Shown: positions 53,485 through 59,667 of the stretch, one piece after another
Layout: each line of letters begins with the position of its first letter
Numbering within the stretch: position 1 is the first letter of the stretch
Position numbers and translations under genes: made by a program
The notes under the pieces: model-generated
The model's input: the letters and a program-made list of their open reading frames with translations, nothing else
Told to the model about the DNA's origin: nothing
Databases searched by the model: none
Assembly: GCA_010015745.1 (NCBI GenBank)
Contig: ML978311.1
Coordinates: 1 to 59,667, forward strand
DNA: 59,667 bases
Direction: 5' to 3'
Source: Setomelanomma holmii
Taxonomy: Eukaryota; Ascomycota; Dothideomycetes; Pleosporales; Phaeosphaeriaceae

Positions 53485-55916
53485 ATGTGCGACTCGGATG
53501 ACGGAGCTCAGCGCGATTTTCGACGGCAGCTGCGTTTATTGGAAACCGAGAATGCAGTCAGACTCGCCCGTGCGCGATATGAGCATGAGCAACGCCTGTC
53601 AAGCTCATCATCTGATAGCTCCGAGGAAGTCGAAGAGCTGAAAGGTGTCAACGGAATCAGCAACGGCGTCAAACACGTGACCTTGAACGGCAAGGCTGAG
53701 GGCAACGGCGATAAAGCTGCATACGCATCGGAAGAGGAAGACAAGGAGAAGTACCCACCCGGAATGAAAAGTGGCCTGAAGCACCTTTACTCAGGTAAAG
53801 AAGACAAGAAAGGCCGTTTCCAATGGCAAGACAAGATCCCAGAAGATATCGGCGAAGCAGCAGAGAACGATGAGACTGCGAAGTGGGCATTATTGGTGCG
53901 TAACGTGAAGGTGTACAACGATCCACGACGAGTGCTGTCAGTCCACTCGATCGTCGTGCAGAGCCCGTTACTGAAGAAGCTCCTTGCCTCCGTCTTGAAG
54001 GGCTATCCTGGCCTCACTGTCGGCCTTAATCGCCTCGAATTCTCAGGCAGATTTGAGCCGCTCATCCACCGATGGACCGAGCTCGATGCTGCTATTGCCA
54101 AGCTAGGCGACGAGACTGAAAATCAGCGCACCACCAAGGCTCATGCCGAGCTCCTCCAGGAGGTACTTGTCAAGGAGTTCAAGAGCATGATCGACACCGC
54201 TCAAGATATGAAGAGCAAGCGCGTCATGACCTATGAACATCTCTGGACTCTATTCCAGCCAGGCGCTACCGTCTTTGCACGTCAGGACGGTCAAGAGACC
54301 GCTATGACGCTAGTCGAACACCGCTATGGCCAAGATGCGAAAGGTATACCGTGCTTCTGGCTCACGTGCAAGTATGTAGACTGGGATGGTGCAAAATTCG
54401 GTACTCAGAAGATCAACTTGTCCATCTCGCACTATACAGGCACTCGGTCCATCGCCGCGCTTCGAGTATACCCGATCGAATATCATCACGAGCCTGAGGT
54501 TATTCGCGAACGTCTGATCGCCCGTGGTGCTAAGGCTGAGGAATTGGCCGGTCCGAACTACAGGGCCTACCAAGGTGTTGCCTGGAGGCAAGGGTCGTTT
54601 GGTACTAAGGACAAGTACAACGTCAAAGGTCGAGTAAGTCACCACTTCATATTAGCGCTCAGGTAGTGCCTGTATATCCTCAGCGCATTCCGTGAACGGC
54701 GCTTGAGAAAGGCCGAATGCTTCGAAAGCAGACAGGCCATACTAAAGCTGCGCCTTGTCGCTTTATCAGTTTGCTAACATGGTCTCAGATCGTTATCGAC
54801 ACCTACGGCTGGAATAGATTCAATCCAACCCATTCCATCTTTGTCGCTCCTCTCAACCAGAAGGAGCCCGCACTCCCGGGGTCTACCCAAGGCCTCAACC
54901 AGAATTTCGACGGACTGTTTGGCAATGGCGAAGAAGCGGAAGATGCCACCGAGCAAGACGACTACGACGAGGACGACTCCGGTATGCCCATTGACGGCGC
55001 CTTTGCCGACGAAGAAGACGCTGCAAAGCACATACCCCTCACCACCGAGCAGAAGCTCATCCTTTCGCCCATGCTGCGCGGCTACAGTCTCAAGAACAAG
55101 CTCTGGCTCAACTTCTTCGTCAACTGCGTTCAAGACATATCATGGCAAAAAGACGCCTTCGACCGACTCGTCTTGCCCAAGAACCAAAAAGAGCTAATCC
55201 TCGGCTTCACCGAGTCGCAGCGCAAATACCGCGATACCTTTGACGACGTCATTGAAGGCAAAGGGCGCGGCATGATCATCTTGCTTTGCGGACCGCCTGG
55301 TGTAGGCAAGACACTGACTGCCGAGAGCATGGCCGAAGAGATGAAGATCCCGCTATACATGATGTCCGCCGGCGACCTGGGTTTCGATCCGCGCAAAGTC
55401 GAGACAAAACTCCAAGACATTCTCGAAATGTGCAGCCGCTGGAATGCGATTCTGCTGCTCGACGAGGCGGATGTGTTTCTCGAACAACGCAGTTTGCACG
55501 AACTCGAGCGCAATAAGCTGGTCTCGATATTCCTACGGGTCCTGGAGTACTACGAAGGGACAATGTTCCTGACCACAAACCGCGTCCAAACATTCGACCC
55601 AGCATTCCAGTCACGCATACACATCAGCCTCGACTACGCAGAACTCAGCATCGAATCCCGGAAAACGGTTTGGAAGAACTTCCTCGACTCCAGCTCCCAG
55701 GAGCACACGATTACGGAGCAACAGTTGAAGGAACTGGCGCGCATGAACATGAATGGCCGCCAGATCAAGAATATCCTGAAAATAGCCAGGCTGCTTGCAA
55801 GCAGGAAAGATGAGCATCTTAGCCATGAACATATTGTTACGACGCTGGATGTCACGCAGCATCTACACAACGAGACGCAGTTCACGGAGCGCGCTAGAGG
55901 TAGTCTGTACGGCTAA
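53485..55916 (+). CDS. AAA+ ATPase of the fungal DUF7025-AAA type
   Basis: Two exons, 53485-54633 and 54789-55916, with a 155-base GT-AG intron; 758 residues. The first 130 residues are charged and Ser-rich. A conserved N-terminal domain follows (YEHLWTLFQPGATVFARQDG, then WDGAKFGTQKINLSISHYTG and VYPIEYHHEPEVIRERLIAR), the DUF7025 module found in fungal AAA proteins. The ATPase core has Walker A LCGPPGVGKTLTAES near residue 550, Walker B ILLLDEADVFLEQRS near 607, and sensor/arginine-finger regions TMFLTTNRVQTFDPAFQSRI. The C-terminal lid is ELARMNMNGRQIKNILKIAR. No membrane segment, so a soluble remodelling ATPase; its substrate is unknown. Confidence 0.92.
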
Positions 55917-56422
55917 GATGGAAGTCGAAAGGTCTTGGGGATGGTGGGTGGGGGAGGCGGTGGTTGCGGGAGGAGGGGTAGGTGGTGGGCATTGTTTTGG
56001 CGATATTGACGGTCGCGGCGTCTTCCTCGGAAGGACATGGTGGCTTGAGGAGGTGGTAGACGTGGGTGGAGGGGCCGGGTGCTGGGGTCTACATTTCCTG
56101 GCTCATCTCTTGCACGAACGTGGTATCAAAGGCTGGAGCATTGGAGTGTTGGCGTTCGGGGTTTGTTGTGCACGGCGAGGCGTGATTGACATACGTTTGT
56201 AGACTCAGATATGGCGTTGATGACTTTGGTAATGCGGAATAAACGAGTCATACGAAATATCCAATGTGCCATTAGGCATCAGAAGTTACTTGCTGTGTAT
56301 GGAAATAATATGATTGGGGGTATAGCTCGCCAAGAAGATTTACATTCCACATGCGCATGTCCATTATTCTGAGGTTGGTGGTTGTATGCTGACAACTGAG
56401 ACCCTGCATCTGGAGCCAACGC
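55917..56422. other. No gene recognised
   Basis: Convergent spacer between the AAA and bestrophin genes; GC-rich frames with no family resemblance. Confidence 0.5.
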
Positions 56423-57933
56423 CTAATCACCGCCACCATCGCCAGCTGCAGCAGCACGCGGCGCTGCACCAGGACCCGCGCCGCCCTCCTCAGCCTTATG
56501 CGCCTCAGTCTTGTGCTGCTCAATGTGATGGTGGTGGGTCGTTGCCGTTCCATGGCTATTATGAAAATGCATTCCCGGCTTCGTCGCCAACGCACTTCTA
56601 ATCTCCTCGACACTCTTCTCCGCCCATCCTGCGCTGGTCATATGACTGAGCGGATACAACAATTGATTCTCAGCATGGTTGACCACGTGCGCGAAAATAG
56701 GCGGCGACTTGCTCATGATGATGTCGATATCCTTGCGAATCTGCTCGCAGTACGCATCGAGCGGTAAATCGTTTACATCGTCACCAAACGGATTCTCGAT
56801 CTCGCGCCCGATCAGCGCGATGCCGAGGATGATGTATGCGGCGAATATGCTCGCGGGGATAGTCACCCAGCCCAGGCTCTTGTACAGCTGGAACGGCAGG
56901 AGGAGAATGTACACCCAAGTAATCTGTCCAATGGCGATGCTGTACGCGATAGGGAGCGGGGTGTTGAGAATGCGGTCGGTGCCGGTGAGCACGTCGTTCA
57001 TGGTTGTGAGCGCGTTGAGGGATTGGGTTTGGTAGATGGAGACTTTGAAGGTGCCGTTGTCGTAGATTTGCTTCATGTAGCTGCTGAGGTGTGAGAGGAT
57101 CTCGAGGGGAAGGTTGCCGATGGGGACGCGTGAAGCTTTTTCGAGTTTCCTGGGGTTTGGTTCTGCCATGGGAACGCCGAGGAATTGTCCGGCTGTCTTG
57201 AAAATATTTTGCTTCTTACGAGGCTGTGGTTCTGCTGCCTTTGCGTAGGTGTCGAGATGGCTGACCATGTTGATCAGATCATCGTGGTAGACACCAGGCT
57301 CGAAGCGTAGCTTGTGTTTGAGTGCAACGGCGTACGCAGAGATCATGTTGAGGCAGCTGATCTTTGCGATAAGGTCTTGCTTGCCCACTGCTGGATCCGA
57401 ATGACGCTCGTCGACGTGGATCCAGATCAAGCGCGCGAGGCTCTGGGACGCAAGTGTGAGCTGCGCCCAGTATTTGCGACCCTCGTTGTAACGCTCGTAT
57501 GCGGTCGAGGAGCGGAAGGAGAGGGCAAGACCGACGACGAAACCGAGGACTGTGAGGAGCAGCTGGTTGATGCCAACTGATCATGATCAACGAGCTTCTT
57601 GATGAAGGCGCACTTTAACATACGATCATGGACATATTTGGAGATGCACGTAATCATGCTTGACCACCCGCCTACAAACAAGAGAGGTAATATCATCTCT
57701 GGCGTGATACTGCCATGAAGGCGAAGGAAAATCGGCCATTTCGAATGGTGATCAAGGTCTCGTGGTCCAATCTGTGGTTTTAGTTGACTTGAGGTTCATG
57801 AATCCTGGATCTGCTCGAGGCTACATACAAAATAGTCGTCGATATCCTTGTCTGTGTCCTGCTTCTTGAGTGGTGGGCGAGCAGGCGTACTGCCATTCGA
57901 CACGCTGGCCGTGGTGTTCGTCTTCTCCGCCAT
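56423..57933 (-). CDS. Bestrophin/UPF0187 family anion channel
   Basis: Three exons on the minus strand: 57829-57933, 57624-57771 and 56423-57576, with introns of 57 bases (57772-57828) and 47 bases (57577-57623), both GTATGT donors. Total 468 residues. The order is typical: cytosolic MAEKTNTTASVSNGS, DLDHHSKWPIFLRLHGSI, first membrane segment MILPLLFVGGWSSM, YVHDLGINQLLLTVLGF with second segment FVVGLALSFRSSTAYERY, then WVYILLLPFQLYKSLGWVTI and FAAYIILGIALIGREIENPF with the conserved NPFGDDVNDLPLD motif. The last ~40 residues are His/Ala/Gly-rich. By family it forms chloride or other anion channels in organellar or plasma membrane; localisation not predictable here. Confidence 0.93.
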
Positions 57934-59667
57934 TGTGCAACGTAGAAGTCGAAGATCAAGAGACAAGCAACGCTCGCATGAGAGATACAGCGGGTTTTAT
58001 ATTACGTTCTTGACTGTCGCGTGCGCACACCCCTTATTCTACCACGTCAAGTCTCTTGTCGCCAATGGCGATCGAGCAGCCAAGACCCTGCGTTTGACAT
58101 GTCGAGGTGGCGGTCTTGTTTCAACGCCTCCATTTGCAGGTTTGGACTGTAATGGGAAGTGTCACGATAGGCGACACCAATCGCACCCTGTAGCGCATGG
58201 TTGTACAGGCTGATTGAAGGCACAGCCCGTCTTGGCACTGTACAACTTTGGACCTGTTTGACGATGGAACGGCGTGCTGGTGATGTGCTGGCGGGCGCAC
58301 AACAAATTTCGCGCGTATTGGAGCCAGGTTTTGGGTGTTGATACATTAAGATCGCGTTGATCGATAACAGTTATCGAACAGTGAAGCCCTGAGGACAAAA
58401 TTGACGTGGGGAAGAAGCTCCTTCACGTACGAACGTCTCAGGTCGCGAAATGAGCGCATCTTGTCAGGCGGTGATGTGCACACGCCGGGGTTGTCGAAGA
58501 AATTGGTCGCCGGATGCGAGGTCGTGCAATTGGACGGGACCTCAAGCTTCAGCTTCGATGCTCGGTCGAGACGCTTGTCTAGGTGCTTGGCAGTCTTGGT
58601 ATCGTACACCGCACATCGCCCCACCTTTCTTCGCTGTGCTGCATCTGATGCTGACAGTGGCCATTCGTCGTTTTGGGTGTCGAGAACCTATTCAGGATAG
58701 CATGAACTTCGATGGCGTCTTAGATCACATGAGACCGTTTCTTAGCGCGTGAAGACCTCGCACAACCTACTAACCTTACCGTCCCAAAACATGTCTCATC
58801 GGCAAGCCCACAACAGCCATCTTGAGGTGCGAGAGAGCGAGCGACAAATTGCAAAAGTATGAGTCTACCGATGAAGATGTCAGTGGAAATCGCGTCCATA
58901 TCAACCAAATTCGCTAGAGAGTCACTTGTGTTCAGGGAGAGACCTGAAGATTCTCGCAGCAGACATCAACGACGGATCCCAAGCACGAACATCGCGGCAG
59001 CAGGGACGATCAAGAATCCCATTAAAAAAATTCGAGCAAACACCCAAGAGGCGTGAACACGGCGTGGACCTGGTAGGCAGTGAGGATGTGGAATGAGGTA
59101 TTGGCCCGATCGACCATGACTAGTACGCCTACGCTGTTGTAGCATGCTCCAAGTACACAGCCCAGCAGATTGTCAGCTTCCTCCTCTCCTCCAGGATCCG
59201 AATCGAAAAGGCACACTCTACCAGAACGGGCCTCGAACTCTCAAGCTAGAACCGTCTTCCCTGAGGTTTGCTGAATTGAAAAACTGCATCGTCTGTGCGG
59301 AGCACGAAGTACTTGATGTCCCAGACGATCATCGTCGCCATGTTTTTCGTCGCACCAAAGGCGTGCTTCCGTGTATTCTGGGATTGAGAGCCAGGACATC
59401 AGTCAATAAATCACTAACTTCACGAAAGGTGTCACGGTTTGGAGTCTCTCCTGCCTCACTGCGCAGTGGCACCTCACCCAAGGTGAGGTGAGACTGCCTT
59501 CTCTACACTAGCGCTGTTTACAGCCCCCAACTATTTTTACTGTTCGTAGCCTCACACAATACAACCTCACCTCACACCAGCTTTTTCAATTTCATGGTAC
59601 CCTTCAAAATAGGCCCAAACCCCGTCAAATTGATCACAACACAGCTCCAATCCTACCACCGCCACTT
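57934..59667. other. No gene recognised to the window end
   Basis: Minus-strand frames around 58970-59220 contain hydrophobic stretches (for example FLMGFLIVPAAAMFVLG), so an integral membrane protein gene or relic may lie here, but the pieces do not join into a convincing model. Nothing else recognised. Confidence 0.4.
59470..59490. repeat. Perfect inverted repeat, 9-base arms
   Basis: CACCTCACC, spacer CAA, GGTGAGGTG. A related direct sequence CCTCACCTCAC occurs about 80 bases downstream (near 59567). Possibly the end of an uncharacterised small element, or a chance hairpin. Confidence 0.6.

Noticed and set aside
1..59667. CRISPR arrays, tRNA or rRNA genes, secondary-metabolite core genes
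   Set aside because: No regularly spaced repeats, no cloverleaf with A/B-box that I could fold by eye, and no polyketide or peptide synthetase sequence were seen.

Overview
The window looks like a euchromatic-to-repeat-rich stretch of a filamentous ascomycete (Pezizomycotina) genome, most likely a Dothideomycete or close relative. The reasons are short GT-AG introns (47-82 bases in most genes, with CTAAC/CTAAT-like branch points), a Zn2Cys6 regulator, a HET-domain relic, a GLEYA adhesin, a relic of a necrosis-inducing-protein gene, and hAT, Tc1/mariner and pogo transposons whose stop codons look like C-to-T damage (RIP-like). Species cannot be named from the sequence alone.

Layout. 1-9.5 kb: an FAH-family hydrolase, a HET relic, a dead member of a local gene family (copy A), a protein of unknown function, the mitochondrial complex I assembly factor NDUFAF3, and a large acidic protein of unknown function. 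9.5-21.4 kb: five more members of the same F-box-like family (copies B-F), almost all broken, with a hAT element, a Tc1/mariner relic and two types of small inverted-repeat elements lodged in or between them. 21.7-27.2 kb: a metallophosphoesterase, the 5' stub of a necrosis-inducing-like protein gene, a nucleoside-hydrolase-like Sde182 protein and a coiled-coil protein. 27.2-37.9 kb: gene-poor, with a GLEYA adhesin, a complete hAT element (8-base target duplication, 19-base terminal repeats) and a deleted pogo-like element. 38-46.7 kb: Zn2Cys6 factor, bZIP relic, SMP-30-like lactonase and SET-domain protein. 46.8-58 kb: housekeeping block with RidA, adenine phosphoribosyltransferase, a homoserine kinase-AIR synthetase fusion, an AAA+ ATPase and a bestrophin-like channel.

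Most notable: (1) a single uninterrupted frame joining homoserine kinase (threonine synthesis) to AIR synthetase (purine synthesis), close to RidA and APRT, so three neighbouring genes touch threonine-derived enamines, PRPP and the purine precursor AIR; (2) a six-copy F-box-like paralogue cluster in which every copy carries at least one lesion, mostly C-to-T nonsense changes or lost start codons, plus an 11-base duplication and a small transposon insertion; (3) a pair of 161-base inverted copies of a Mutator-like miniature element with 9-base target duplications. Gene joins and motifs were worked out by hand; no database search was possible.
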